Source: Liolophura sinensis
Lineage: Eukaryota; Mollusca; Polyplacophora; Chitonida; Chitonidae
Length of the DNA stretch: 64,000 nucleotides
Assembly: GCF_032854445.1 (NCBI RefSeq)
Contig: NC_088296.1
Span: 7,059,435 to 7,123,434, forward strand
Direction: 5' to 3'
Below are positions 23,531 to 34,908 of the stretch, piece after piece. Every line of letters begins with the position of its first letter. The stretch's first letter is position 1. The notes beneath the pieces were generated by a model. That model did not search any database. It was not told the DNA's origin and was given only the letters and a program-made list of their open reading frames with translations. The position numbers and the translations under genes were made by a program.

Positions 23531-24346
23531 TTTACATATATAACGTATATGTATCTGTTTTACAACAAGAATGGGACATTTTATTAATTTCGCCCAGAAA
23601 ATAATACAACAGATTATAAGCGAAAGCCTGATTTAAAGTATACAAGAAACGCTTTGGTTTTTAGGTTTGCTTGAAAGTACAAGAACGCTTCTCGGCTTAC
23701 CTCTTGGTGCGAAACAATGTCTTACACTACAGTTTTCCCATGGCCCCGTGCAGTCAGTCCGGAAATTAAGTGTACAGTAGCCTGCTCTGGTGACGTAAAC
23801 GGTGAAATCTGTCAACACAAACTTTGTTGATGGAGATGCCCAATAGGTGGCGTTAAGCTGGTCTGGCGTTACCAGTATGTCCACGGATGACGTCATTTCC
23901 GACTATTTCCACAAGTGACGGAAAACATACATTAAATAGAGGGGTAATAAGAAATATAGAATATGCCTTAAGAATGTTTTTTGTTTTTCTCATTTTTTTT
24001 TCTTATATTGCTTCTTTTTCCTTGAAACCATACTCTTCGATTTATAGTACCTCTTAATGTATCCGCTAGACAGCTTCTTGATCCCTGGGGCCACGCGTGT
24101 ACCATTGTTTTTACTGTGTTTGCACAACTGTGCTAGTGTGATAACACTGATGTTCAGATACACATATACACGCACGTTTGCAATACTTCCTCATTCACGG
24201 TTTGAACCACATACTACTTCAGTGATAAAATCTATCAATTTATTATGTAAACTGATAGTAATTGTTGATAATTTTAATCAAGGAAGAAGAGTCATATAGC
24301 TGGGATCAGTATATATGAACGCGAGATGTATAGTTTTCATGCAGAT
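23531..24346. other. No gene seen
   Basis: An 87-codon reverse open frame (23633-23896) has no recognised domain or splice context. I do not call it. Confidence 0.35.
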
Positions 24347-24348
24347 TT

Positions 24349-24436
<88 letters not shown>
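24347..24436. repeat. (TA)n microsatellite, about 45 units
   Basis: Uninterrupted TA dinucleotides. Length is likely polymorphic and error-prone in assembly. Confidence 0.97.
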
Positions 24437-24441
<5 letters not shown>

Positions 24442-26132
24442 TAACTGTGTACAATATATACAGTAACGCCAATGTGCGACTAATGATTTAGGTACTCAAA
24501 CAAGCTAAGCTATAAACACATGCTCGATGCAATGATAGAATCTATGCGCCGAAACAGACATTAGTATACCAACCGTCAACCAGTAAGAAGGTTCCAGGTC
24601 AATAATCACAAAATAATAATAATCCCAAAACGACGTATAACGCAAACTACCAAAGAACCAAGTAAGTATATAAAGCATGAAATTACACCGGAATCATGCC
24701 AAGAGAAGCAGTCAGCAGTTTTCAATGATGTTTGAGGTATGTTCCAGGCGAATGGGGAAATCAGTGTTGTAAGCGTGTCAGTTGTCAGCAATGAAATATG
24801 TATCTCAGGTGCGCTTTGATTGCAAATATTCATTCATACAACGCGGCGATCTAGTTCAATGGCGTTTATAGATGCGATGTATAAGGCGCTATATAGGACA
24901 TTAAGAATTAATGCAGGATAGCGCGTGCAATATATATCCAGGCCCTTTACAACTGGAGGCTGCAGAGTGAATGATAGCTTTGTACATATTGCGCACCTGA
25001 GCGTATTGGATTGTCTCCCCCTTGTAACGGTAAAGGTTCAGCCCAAACTGCGGGCAATAAAATTTTGTACATAAGTTGTGTCACGTACCGTTTGTTTAGT
25101 GTGCGAACTTAATGTGATTATCACGTATTTTGATGCGCATTTTACACACCAATAGGCAATGTAATTTAAAGTTACAGGTAAAGTCGTTGCATGTTATATG
25201 GCTATACGTCAATACAGTAATTTTTCTAGATTTACCCCAGTACTTTTAACTGTCGTATAAAATACTGTAAAAATGTGTATATTGCGCAGTTTTTGTTGTG
25301 ATATTGCATACTAGTAGTCTCAAATGCTTTCGACTTACATTTTCTATACCAAAGCCGTGATTGATTGAAATAAATTTTCTAATGTTCAAAAGTTTTGAAA
25401 TTTACCTCTCCCTTCAAAACTGTGCTAAGATTTTAGCCTGGTATTTAATTAGGATAAGACTGGTATTAAAATTTAAGCCTGGTTTAACTTTAATACACTT
25501 TGAACAACTGTCTGCTGGCCGCCATTAGTTAACCACATGTATTGCTATCAGATGACGTCATTCCTGCATAAAAATGCACGTGCCACACCTAGTTACCACA
25601 GGCCACTCGTCTGGTTTTCTTTGAACGCGGTCGCCACCACATGGTTGCAAAATTGCCGATGTAGCGTTAAGCCATAATTATTCATTCATTCTTTGAACGC
25701 GGCTTATCGATTTCGTGGCATGTTTTCGAGAACTGTTTACACAGTATTAAACCTAAGAATCGATTTCCAGGCGCAAGATTTCAGAAATACATAATATTTA
25801 TACATAGGCCAATATGGTATATTTACTGGATTCTAAATATGTGCAATCTCGATTTACACATTGCACAAGCTATAGACCTACAAATCTACCAACTTCTCGC
25901 CAGTGCGTGTGTAAATGAAACAAGTAAATGAAAAAATGGCATGGTAAATTGGCTTCAATCCCCCACTTTCTTCAAAAGCAGCCAATTTTGTTAGGAAAAC
26001 GCTGGACTTTCGCTTTGTTTGTAATTTTCCTCTACCTTCACTATGATGAATAAGTCAGAACTATTCACTCCATTGTTTTAGTTTTATCCGCGACATTCAG
26101 TCCCCTTCCTGGAAATATCTTTGCCATTTTGT
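24437..26132. other. No gene seen
   Basis: About 1.7 kb of mostly unique-looking AT-rich sequence. About 24622-24655 is a reverse fragment of the repeat also seen near 16.2 and 48.8 kb. Confidence 0.4.
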
Positions 26133-26285
26133 TCGCCGTGGTCCAGTGGTAAGAAGCGCCTGCCTTTCAACAGATGGGACACATGAGCTGCGGGATCAAA
26201 CCCGGCACTGGACAGGGAATTTAGTAGATTCCTCGCTCTCACTTCCTGCTCGTGGGACTCTGGTCGCACGAGCAGGCGGACAACA
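26133..26285 (+). mobile_element. SINE family 2, 5' half
   Basis: The head GCCGTGGTCCAGTGGTAAGA has an A-box-like TGGTCCAGTGG, and GGGATCAAACCC is B-box-like. GGGAATTTAGTAGATTCCTC follows, as in the copy at 10688. Confidence 0.78.
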
Positions 26286-26844
26286 GTTTAAAGGCATGGA
26301 AAACACTGAAATGAAGTATTTATCAGATGAAAGAACATTAAATATTGCCCGGGAAAATAGTTTATTTTTTTTAGAATATTTCTAACCGACTTAAATCTAT
26401 TAAAACGTAGAATTCTATGATGGTCTGTTGGGACCCAGAGGGTATCAGTGACGTCACAGCAACATTTTTGGCTTGAAATGGTTCGTTTCAAGGTCCATTT
26501 TTTAAAAATCCATTTACAGCTCTTAATGAAGATGCACTTTGAATGATGAAATATAGCAGTCTATGTGTGTCAAGTGGCAAAAAGCTGAAGTGACATCACT
26601 GGTCCCAATATGGTCAGAAAAGACCACAGTAGGATCCAAGGTTTTAAACTCATTTTACTCGGTCGAAAAATATTCTAAGTAATAAATCAAAATCAAATTT
26701 CGCTGACAATGTTTAACGGTCTTGCATCTTACACGTCCGTCATATTAGTATTTTCTTTGCGTTTAAACTTCGTTGGACCATGCACTTGCCTTGAACCAAT
26801 ATGATTCGCCAATCTGTTCTTCACGTGTGGAAATATAACTTCGT
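26286..26844. other. No gene seen
   Basis: AT-rich sequence between two family 2 SINE parts. A CAGTGACGTCACAGC stretch near 26447 contains a CRE-like TGACGTCA without promoter context. Confidence 0.35.
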
Positions 26845-26985
26845 CAGTTACATTGCAAAGGTCAGTGGTTTACGCCATGCAACCCTGCTCCGTCCATTTA
26901 TAAAACTTCCCGCCATCGTATGTGAAACGTTCTTGAACATGACGGTGAACAATAATCCAAAACATATATAAATAAATGAATAAGT
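26845..26985 (+). mobile_element. SINE family 2, 3' part
   Basis: CATTGCAAAGGTCAGTGGTT, GTATGTGAAACGTTCTTGAA and an ATAAATAAATGAATAA tail. Confidence 0.65.
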
Positions 26986-27048
26986 AAAAGCGCCAGGGAT
27001 CCATATTTCTGAAACTGACAAAATCATATCCTTGGTTTCTTCCCTCAG

Positions 27049-27189
27049 TGTGGCGGCTGCAGACGAGATTCGGACTCCACTCCCGCGATAACCCCTAAGC
27101 AGAGCGAGAGGCGGAGACAGTCATCTGTGGCGTTACCTTTGGCAGACCCGTCCATAGCTGTGACCGGTTACAGGCGGGACGACCCCTTG
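27049..27189 (+). CDS. Internal coding exon, probable cytoplasmic tail (tail B, exon 1)
   Basis: A 47-codon exon, phase 0 at both ends, with acceptor TTCCCTCAG and donor GTAAGT. It begins CGGCRRDSDSTPAITP and contains RRRQSSVALPLADPSIAV followed by TGYRRDDPL. The Cys-rich basic start mirrors the exon at 6698, and LPLADP...GYRR aligns with LPVTDP...GYRR there. Phase 0 at the 5' end would let either exon splice to the same upstream donor. It joins 28038-28132 and 29481-29670 in a consistent frame to give 142 residues. Family not recognised. An independent duplicated gene with its 5' part elsewhere is the main alternative. Confidence 0.62.
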
Positions 27190-27404
27190 GTAAGTCAAAA
27201 TTCAGGGGAGACAATTCATATATCGCACATGTGGATGAATGTGGAGAACCGAATTAATTAACGTGTTACATGTTTTGGCAAGTTAATGTAAAGGCCAGTG
27301 ACAAAACATGCTCTTTAACGGAGAAAAAAACAAAAACACTGAATAAAAGAAAAAAACTAAGAAGGTATGTTTACCTAATTTGTTTTCGCCATGTAGACTT
27401 TATG

Positions 27405-27730
27405 TAGTCGTATTTTTCGCATGGATTTCGCTTAAATCGTCTTTGTCACCTGGATTTCGCTCAATCGTCTTTGTCACCTGGATTTTGTTTGATCGTCTTT
27501 GCCACTTGGACTTCGTTTAATCATCTTTGCCACCTGGGCCTTGTTCAATCATCTTTGCCACCTGGGCCTTGTTTAATCATCTTTGCCACCCGGACTTATT
27601 TTATCTTTTTGGCCATCCGAACTGTATTTAAGCGTTTTCGCCACCCGAATTGTATTTAATCGTTATTGCCACGTGAACTTTGTTTAATCGTTATTGCCAC
27701 GTAGCCGATGTTTATTCTTTAATGCCACAT
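27405..27730. repeat. About 28-bp tandem repeat (ATCGTCTTTGCCACCTGG)
   Basis: About 11 imperfect units of TTTAATCATCTTTGCCACCT plus GGGCCTTG, decaying toward the 3' end. It lies in the intron after the exon at 27049. Confidence 0.88.
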
Positions 27731-28037
27731 GAACTTAAACTGTTAAATTTGCGGTTGATTGATTGACGGATTTGATTAAATGTTGTTTAACGCCTTACCC
27801 AAGATTTTTTTTACTACAGTTACGGCGATCAGATTTATAGGTGGAGTAAACCGTTCTAAACAACCGACCTTTGGCAAACATTTTGAAGTCGCAACGGAAA
27901 GGAGAAGGGATATCGCTTTTGCTTCATGCAATTTGCGCCATTGTGTTTGTCTCAAAAACTACAGATGAATTCGCAAAAACACTATGTCCTTGTCAGTAGA
28001 TATTATAACGCCTGATTTTTTTTATATTTATTTCCAG

Positions 28038-28132
28038 GAATTTAGTCAAATTGACGACTTAAGTTTTCTCAAGGCGACGACTTTCCGTTTATGTCGGACG
28101 AGAAACGACCGTCCAAACAGCCTGAGCGAGAG
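28038..28132 (+). CDS. Internal coding exon (tail B, exon 2)
   Basis: Acceptor TATTTCCAG and donor GAGAG|GTAGGA, 95 nt, entering in phase 0 and leaving in phase 2. It encodes EFSQIDDLSFLKATTF, then RLCRTRNDRPNSLSE. The split codon AG|T completes at 29481. The donor is weaker than its neighbours, but the preserved frame supports the exon. Confidence 0.55.
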
Positions 28133-28528
28133 GTAGGAAATCCACGTAGGATTGTGGAAATTTCGAACTTGAACTCTTTTGACATGAAAGGTAAATATAG
28201 TCCTACTGTATCATGGGACATGTCAAAGATGTCAGGCTAATTTGTTGACAGTAAGATACCAATCACCTGACTCACCGTGTTTCGGAGCAACAAATGACAC
28301 CTCTTTCCTTCAGGAATGTCCAGGTCCTCATTTTTCTCCATCTTCGTCTACTCTGAAAAGAGTTTTGTGAACTTTTTTCACACGCCTGATGTTATAGTAA
28401 ATGTTGCCAATTAACATATTTGCCACATGATACAGCAGGACCTTTTGTTTACCTTCACAAGGATAAAATATTTCAAACTTGAAACCCCTCTGTTCGACTC
28501 CTCTCAAGAACCATTCTCAAATACCTTG

Positions 28529-28650
28529 CAAAGATTTATTTATTTATTTGATTGGTGTTTTACGCCGTACTCAAGAATATTTCACTTATACGACAGCGGC
28601 CAGCATTATGGTGGGAGGAACCCACGACCATCCGCAGGTTGCTGCCGGAC
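28529..28650 (-). mobile_element. SINE family 1, reverse, truncated
   Basis: (ATTT)n tail, TTGGTGTTTTACGCCGTACT, AGAATATTTCACTTATACGA, then the GGTGGGAGGAACCC block, in which part of the usual sequence is deleted. Confidence 0.9.
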
Positions 28651-28775
28651 TCCTGTAAAGAAAGGAATAGAACTGCATTTCTGTTTGGAAATGTAGCCCA
28701 AAAATGAAAAATGCACGACGTAACCATGCACGCGGCACACGTTCTGAGTTTTCAACCTCTCCCCAGCACTAGGAA

Positions 28776-28915
28776 TTGATTGATTTATTTATTTATTTAT
28801 CGTTGTCAAGAATATTTCACTTATACGACGGCGGCCAGCATTATAGTGGAAGGAGCCCGGGGGAAACCCACGACCGTCCACAGCTTGTTGCAGACCGTTC
28901 CACCTTCCCACACTT
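28776..28915 (-). mobile_element. SINE family 1, reverse, truncated
   Basis: (ATTT)n tail, AAGAATATTTCACTTATACG, GGGGGAAACCCACGACCGTC and TGCAGACCGTTCCACC. Part of the usual TTACGCCGTACTC segment is missing. Confidence 0.88.
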
Positions 28916-28929
28916 TGACGGTTTGTTAT

Positions 28930-29175
28930 GCATGCTTTTGCTGACAATTAGCGATGGACGGAGCTCGTGTGACAGTTTGCACAGCCCTGTGTTCATTGAC
29001 GTCCTCTTACCTTCCACCATTATGGCACAGAAATAGCTCCGACGTGGGAAAGTTAATCACTAACTTGCCAGAGGTCGGTGGTTTACACCAGGCACTCCTG
29101 TTGCCTCTGTGTATATAATTGACTGCATTGTTTAGGTCAGAAATTCTTATCTCTGTGACGTTAAACAATAAATTC
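28930..29175 (+). mobile_element. SINE family 2, 3' part
   Basis: GATGGACGGAGCTCGTGTGA, AACTTGCCAGAGGTCGGTGG, GACGTTAAACAATAAATTCA. It abuts the reverse family 1 SINE just upstream. Confidence 0.65.
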
Positions 29176-29480
29176 ATTAAAAATAGCTTATTTTGGGTAT
29201 GCTTGAAAACCTATTGATGACATACAGTAATTAATTTATGGCAATAGGTAGCGCCAATACAAATGACTTAATTCGATTCCACATCAAGAATATTCTGACG
29301 AATTGGCGTCTTGCGATGTTCCGTGAAAGGCCGAGAAATTTAGGGCGATTGCTGGCTACTTGACTTAAGAGACAAATCACCAAATATTTTGTCCGTCCAC
29401 ATTTAGTTAGTGAAAAGCAATTTCAAACATCATTGTCTTAAGTAAATCAGTTCCTTTAGACATTTCTTGTGTCTTTACAG

Positions 29481-29670
29481 TTACGCGGAGAGCTTAGACA
29501 AGTTGCCTGCCATTATCGACGCGGAGGAGCAGGGTGAAAATCACGGGACTCACGTGACACATGACAAGAACTCGTCTGGCGATTCTGATAAATGTCACGT
29601 GCTCCCTAACGGACAGCATCTGGAGAAAGTTCCTGTTCCGGAATATCTACGGGAATGCCTGTTGACAAAT
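29481..29670 (+). CDS. Internal coding exon (tail B, exon 3)
   Basis: Acceptor GTCTTTACAG, donor GTATGT, 190 nt. After the completed Ser codon it encodes YAESLDKLPAIIDAEEQG and ends VPVPEYLRECLLTN. Acidic and His-rich, probably disordered. It leaves in phase 0. If unspliced at 29671 the frame ends seven codons later at 29691. The next exon is uncertain: the open frame at 30006 offers only weak acceptors in the required phase. Confidence 0.6.
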
Positions 29671-30005
29671 GTATGTTCACATCATATGTAACTACTGGCG
29701 CATTATCCTTAGTATCTTAAAGTAATGTGATGTTGACAAATTGACATTGAAAAATGGTCTAAATTGATATTTTCAAGTAATCTGAACCGGGTTGTTGTGT
29801 ATATATATGATAGCGAAATTACCACAATACTTAAGTCAAATAGTAAAATCACCCAAGGCCACCAGTGATATCTTTTGTGATTCCATAAAAAGTTTTAAAA
29901 TCACCATTTAGCTAAATGACACTTGCGCCTAAATTTTCATGTGCTGGACATCGAACTTTAGTCGGAGACGCAGTATTTTGATGCCTTTTCCGTGAAAGAC
30001 TCTTT

Positions 30006-30980
30006 ATGAGCAGACTTTGGACGTTACTAAAATCTAGTACTAGCTCATTAGGTTACAGAATCAGGGCTGAAGTCTTTGGCGTCAAATACACCAAAATGTC
30101 GACAGCAGTAACCTTTCCGGACGAGTCCAAGATCAGGGAGAACCAAGAGCTTTTCCGTCAAAAATTCCAGGAGGAGTTTTGGCTTCACAGGAAAAAGTAC
30201 GATTCTTTGTTGAGGAAGAGTAAGCGTAACTCAGACACAGTAGATTCTTCGCATCCCAACTCCTCCCCACAAAGCGAGGAAATTTCTCTGGAAGAAGGCA
30301 CGGCGTTTGAAGAGCTATACGACATGACGCTTGGGCGAAAGCAGCACAGCAAAGCGCGGGGAATTTACCGCACTTTGTCCCGTTCAGGCGGTGATAACAG
30401 CGTCGGTGCTGTTGTCAAAAATGTCGGCAAAGAGATTTCCGAGGCGTTTCAGTACCAGTTGGCTATTTTGGCTGGGGCAGACGACATCAAGAAAGCGGCG
30501 AAATTCGCCATCCACGCCATTTTACATTACATGAAGTCCCCGGATGCTGTCATCAACGAATCAGCGTTAATGGACGCGGTGATGGAAGAGAATGTGCATC
30601 CCGGAATTATGGAAGATTTACATTTGAAAACTCGTTTTCCGAACGATAAACATTTCCACGGTATCCACTGGACAGCAGATGGGTTGTTCCGCGAACCAGG
30701 AATTCGTTGGCCCGAAGAGGTAGTTTGCAAGAATAGCGCTGAGGATCAAGGGGAGATGAAAGTCCGCTTTTCCGGATCCTTTACACCGTTCGGTTGTTCC
30801 TGTCGACCAGAAATTTACGGTTATCGCGCGCCAATACATGTGCGCGATGCAGAAACCGGAAATACAGTTATTCTCTGTCGGGACAGAACCATGCTGTGCA
30901 GGCTGAAGAACGCAGGGAAGCAAGGGAGAGAATCCCCAAATGTGCATCAGCAGTTCACTCCCTTGGAAACGACAAGTTAA
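30006..30980 (+). CDS. 324-codon open frame, unrecognised protein or terminal exon
   Basis: The longest uninterrupted non-repetitive frame in the first half of the window. ATG codons lie at 30006 and 30096, and an in-frame stop at 29979 limits it upstream. The interior is hydrophilic (QELFRQKFQEEFWLHRKKYD), with AILAGADDIKKAAKFAIHAI in the middle and a Cys-containing C-terminal part (FTPFGCSCRPEIYGYRAP). Local composition is richer in GC than the flanks, consistent with coding. I recognise no domain. It is either an independent gene with few introns or the last exon of the tail B transcript. AG sites compatible with the phase-0 donor at 29670 (after 30125 and 30131) lack a good pyrimidine tract. 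Confidence 0.6.
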   Translation: MSRLWTLLKSSTSSLGYRIRAEVFGVKYTKMSTAVTFPDESKIRENQELFRQKFQEEFWLHRKKYDSLLRKSKRNSDTVDSSHPNSSPQSEEISLEEGTAFEELYDMTLGRKQHSKARGIYRTLSRSGGDNSVGAVVKNVGKEISEAFQYQLAILAGADDIKKAAKFAIHAILHYMKSPDAVINESALMDAVMEENVHPGIMEDLHLKTRFPNDKHFHGIHWTADGLFREPGIRWPEEVVCKNSAEDQGEMKVRFSGSFTPFGCSCRPEIYGYRAPIHVRDAETGNTVILCRDRTMLCRLKNAGKQGRESPNVHQQFTPLETTS

Positions 30981-31479
30981 TCTCTCTCAGAATTAGTTGT
31001 GGTAAAATATCTCTTGGTCGCAAGCACTGGAATCTCTAAAATCAGCTTTGCACAACGTGATGGCACAGGATATAATAATGACTTTGATTTGCTTAGGTCA
31101 GAAAGCACTGTAGGACGGTTCTCTGTAAGGGAGAATGCTGGTAATTAGACCTCGATCATTCAAAAGTGTTCCATCATCTGTGAAACTCTGCTGACTGATA
31201 ACTTCACTCCCGTTTTATCTCGTTGAATCTCGTCTGCAGAGTAAGACATTTCTGGAATGTTAAACTTACCTCTGACTGCAAACATAGTCACAATGCTTCT
31301 CCTGAAATCACGTGATTCGTCTTCTACCTCAAATACACACATCTTAATACCCAACGAATCATTGCTGAAAGGATGCTGGTCTTCGGAAATCAGGCAGTAT
31401 GCAGGCCTAGGAAAACAATATCCCGTCATACATCGTATCATCAGTGTATAGGCCTAACAAAATATTTAGCATCAAATGT
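30981..31479 (+). other. Candidate 3'UTR, no further coding seen
   Basis: Follows the TAA at 30980. The first clear AATAAA downstream is at 32843-32848, beyond the 94-bp array, so the transcript may include that array. Confidence 0.35.
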
Positions 31480-32470
31480 GCAGTATATGCAGAAGAATAA
31501 GAAAAGCAATGGTGCGTGTCACATGGATATATAGACAGTTTAGGCCTATTGAAGGATTTTGCATCGTACGTCCAGTACTTGCAGAAGGATGCAACGCTGC
31601 GCCATACATATCAAGGCAGTACTGGCAGGTATGGAGGTATATTGCATCACATACCATTACAGACAGATGGACCGCAGGAAACCAATGTTGTATCAATCGT
31701 CATGTAGGACCCCATTGACAGTACAAGCCTATAAATCATTTTGCACCAAACACGATTATAGGCAGAAGGATTACAGGCAAAGAGTATTGCGTCACACATG
31801 TATAGGCAGTATGGGCCGATGTGGAAGTATTTACCATCACACACCATTATAGGCAGAAGGATTACAGGCAAACAGTATTGCGTCGTACATCATGTATAGG
31901 CAGTATGGGGCGATGCGGAAGTATTTAACACCACACTCCATTACAGGCAGAAGGATTACAGGCAAACAGTATTGCGTCGCACGTGTATAGGCAGTATGGG
32001 GCGATGTGGAAGTATTTAACACCACACTCCATTATAGGCAGAAGGATTACAGGCAAACAGTATTACGTCGTACATAATGTATAGGCAGTATGTTGCGATG
32101 TGGAAGTATATACCATCACACTCCAATACAGGCAGAAGAATTACAGGCAAACAGTATTGCGTCGTACGTCAGGTATAGGCAGTATGGGCCGATGTGGAAG
32201 TATATACCATCACACTCCATTATAGGCAGAAGGATTACAGGCAAACAGCATTGCGTCGTACATCATGTATAGGCAGTATGGGGCGATGTGGAAATATTTA
32301 GCATCACACACCATTATAGGCATAGGGACAAGGAAAGCAGAGTTGCGTTACACATCGATATAGAGTATGGAGTCATTCTACATCACACATCCAGCACAGG
32401 CAGAAAGACAACAGGAAAAAAGTTGTTTATGTGCAGCACAGGCCAGGGAAACATTTTACGTCACACATCC
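31480..32470. repeat. 94-bp tandem repeat, about 6 good units with decayed flanks
   Basis: TAGGCAGTATGGG recurs at 31803, 31897, 31988, 32082, 32176 and 32270 (spacings 94, 91, 94, 94, 94). Units contain GATGTGGAAGTATTTA, CATCACACTCCATTATAGGC, AGAAGGATTACAGGCAAACA and GTATTGCGTCGTACAT. Flanking copies are progressively diverged. Confidence 0.93.
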
Positions 32471-33446
32471 AGTATCACGAGAGGGAAGAACTTAGAAAGT
32501 CAACCCCAGAAGTCAGACTATAATGCTATCTCCAGTTTGAGTCTTGAGAACTGGTCGGCATTCTACGACATACACCTTCCCCAATTCGCTCATGCTGATC
32601 TGTTCTTATTCAAGCTTTTATCAAAGGAGATTTCGGTTTTGGCGGGAAATCAAAGCAGTCTGGACTTGTAAAAGGCAAGTAACTGTGGACCAGATTGAAA
32701 AACAAACTGTGAAGATCACGAATTAGCTGTGGAGGTATGAACTGCTTATCGCACCGTGTTACAACTGCTGTGGCCTGTATATACTTTCAATGAAGTCTGT
32801 ACCGAACGACTACGTAAAAAGTGAATCGACTATTTAGAATTTAATAAAGTTTAAAGTGATGTAAATGTACATTTTAAATAACGGAACTACCTTGCAATGT
32901 TTACTTACAGTGTTCAATTTAGGACCAGATTTTATGTTGTGTGCGTTTTCAAACATTTTGTTTAATATTTTGCTCAGTTCACAAGGTTGCTATAAAGAGG
33001 CCATGTAGCTCAATTTTGTCGACGGAATAATCTCATAATAGCTGTGTAATGCGGCGTACTACATTTATTCTTCCGCAGTTTCCCGTTACGGTGAAAAATT
33101 ACTCAAACTTTTTTGCAACTCTTTGTTCTAGGTTGGTGATACATTTTGAATAATTTAATTTCTATGAGATATATTTTGTTTTTTACTTTTTTGTCTCAAT
33201 TAAATGATAAATACTCAAACAAGTATATAAGTGTACATTTACAATGTTTTTAGGTACTGTTAGGCCCACGTCATATGTACATACTTCAATGTGACCTCTT
33301 TTTGAGTATTGCTAGACCTAATTTTTTTAACCTAATTCTGTCTCAGCCTTGGTACTGAGCCTGGGTGGGGGGCGGGGGTGTAAGTTGCTGCTATTTATGC
33401 ATTTACATGAACAGTTAGAATAAAACCCTGACAGAGGTAAGTTGAG
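32471..33446. other. No gene seen
   Basis: Includes AATAAA at 32843-32848, which may terminate the transcript from the 30-kb gene. The rest is AT-rich and unassigned. Confidence 0.4.
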
Positions 33447-33609
33447 ACAGTGTTTCACCGGTTACGTATGATTATTTGCCAGCTATCACACTGTCGTCGC
33501 TGCTCTGGTTTTACTGTCTATGCTGTAGCCGTATTTCACCGGTTACGTGTGCCCATTTGCAACCTATCACACTGTCGTAACTACTCTGGCTTTACTCTCC
33601 ATGCTGTAC
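33447..33609. repeat. 81-bp direct duplication
   Basis: TTTCACCGGTTACGT begins at 33453 and again at 33534, followed in both by CTATCACACTGTCGT and a CTCTGG-TTTTACT block. Confidence 0.9.
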
Positions 33610-34094
33610 GTCTTTGATTATATTTATAGGTCTGTTCAGGATGCGGGGTTATCTTCTATTGGGGATTTATAGCTCTGACTTTTAGATTTCCCAGATCTCA
33701 CTGTTCGTTGGACCTTGGTGACAGTGAGCCAGGTAGCTATATTTAGTGCGCATGGCCGAGATTTCTTCGCTGTGGGACAATCAAGGCCATGTGGCCATTG
33801 GTTAAAGCAATATAACTCTCGGCAGTCACACACATTTCAGCAAGTTTCGTGCATTTTATGCGAGTCTTTGTGACAGCAACGACTTTAAATGGGCTGAAAC
33901 ATAGTTTCACATTGAAATCAGGCAGATACACATACAAATTAGACTTGGACTGAATATTTGTCTTTTTGTCCAAGTCTGTAATGTTGTAGCGTAGGCATCG
34001 ATGTACTTTTGTTTATCCCACGTATGACTCGTTTGCTCATGCGCATTTATGCACCTATAGAAACAGCTATCTGGCTTATAAACACTCGGTTTAG
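33610..34094. other. No gene seen
   Basis: Unassigned. Short reverse frames lack supporting signals. Confidence 0.35.
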
Positions 34095-34318
34095 CTCAGG
34101 TGTCTGTTTGCGCTTGCGCAGTCTAACGTTCGTTGAAGATCATTTATCTTCCAAACCATTATAGCGCGCAAATCTACGTCATACGTGGAAAAGCTCGTCA
34201 TTAATTTGCCAAAGGTCGGTGGTTTTCCCTAGGCATTCCAAGCCCTGTTTCACGCACCACATCAGACTGACCACCATCCCTGAAAATGTTTGATAGTGTC
34301 AAACCATAAATAAATAAA
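34095..34318 (+). mobile_element. SINE family 2, 3' part
   Basis: TTTGCGCTTGCGCAGTCTAA, AATTTGCCAAAGGTCGGTGG and a (TAAA)n tail. Confidence 0.7.
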
Positions 34319-34639
34319 TCCCAAAGAAGAGTTATCTTCTCTTGCAAACCTTGAGCTCCACGTAACAAGTTCCAAACCAAGAAGATCTCTACCGCTATTT
34401 TGAATGGACCTATGTACGTCTCTGTTTGACAATTATCACCGTAAGTAATAACCCATGCAGATCACCAAATCTTGTATCTTATCTTTTTTTTACGTTGAAA
34501 CCCATTGTTTTCGTTTCAATTGACCATTTTGCTTGAAAATATTTTAGTTACTTACCCTGTAAATCAAACCATTTTTAAACAACTATTCTATTCCTTTACC
34601 CTGGTAGTTTTACAATACTACTTTATTGTCTTAATAAAC
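34319..34639. other. No gene seen
   Basis: AT-rich spacer. Confidence 0.35.
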
Positions 34640-34755
34640 TTGGCAAAATAATGTGCATGCAAAATAATGTGCATGCAAAATAATGTGCATGCAAAATAAT
34701 GTGCATGCAAAATAATGTGCATGCATAATAATGTGCATGCATAATAATGTGCATC
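34640..34755. repeat. 16-bp tandem repeat (AAAATAATGTGCATGC), about 7 units
   Basis: Near-perfect units with a palindromic GTGCATGCA core, followed by a (TA)n run at about 34878-34907. Confidence 0.93.
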
Positions 34756-34872
34756 CAAACATAAGGAGTATTGTTTGGAGAGCTGATCTTGTAAAAAGTT
34801 ACGTGCAACTCTTATGCGGCACATTTATTGATATTTTGTGCTTCCATGTTTTCAAGGATTCGCAATATGAAT

Positions 34873-34907
<35 letters not shown>

Positions 34908-34908
<1 letters not shown>

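Noticed and set aside
24278-24472. Poly-(Tyr-Ile) reverse frame
   Set aside because: Translation of the (TA)n microsatellite.
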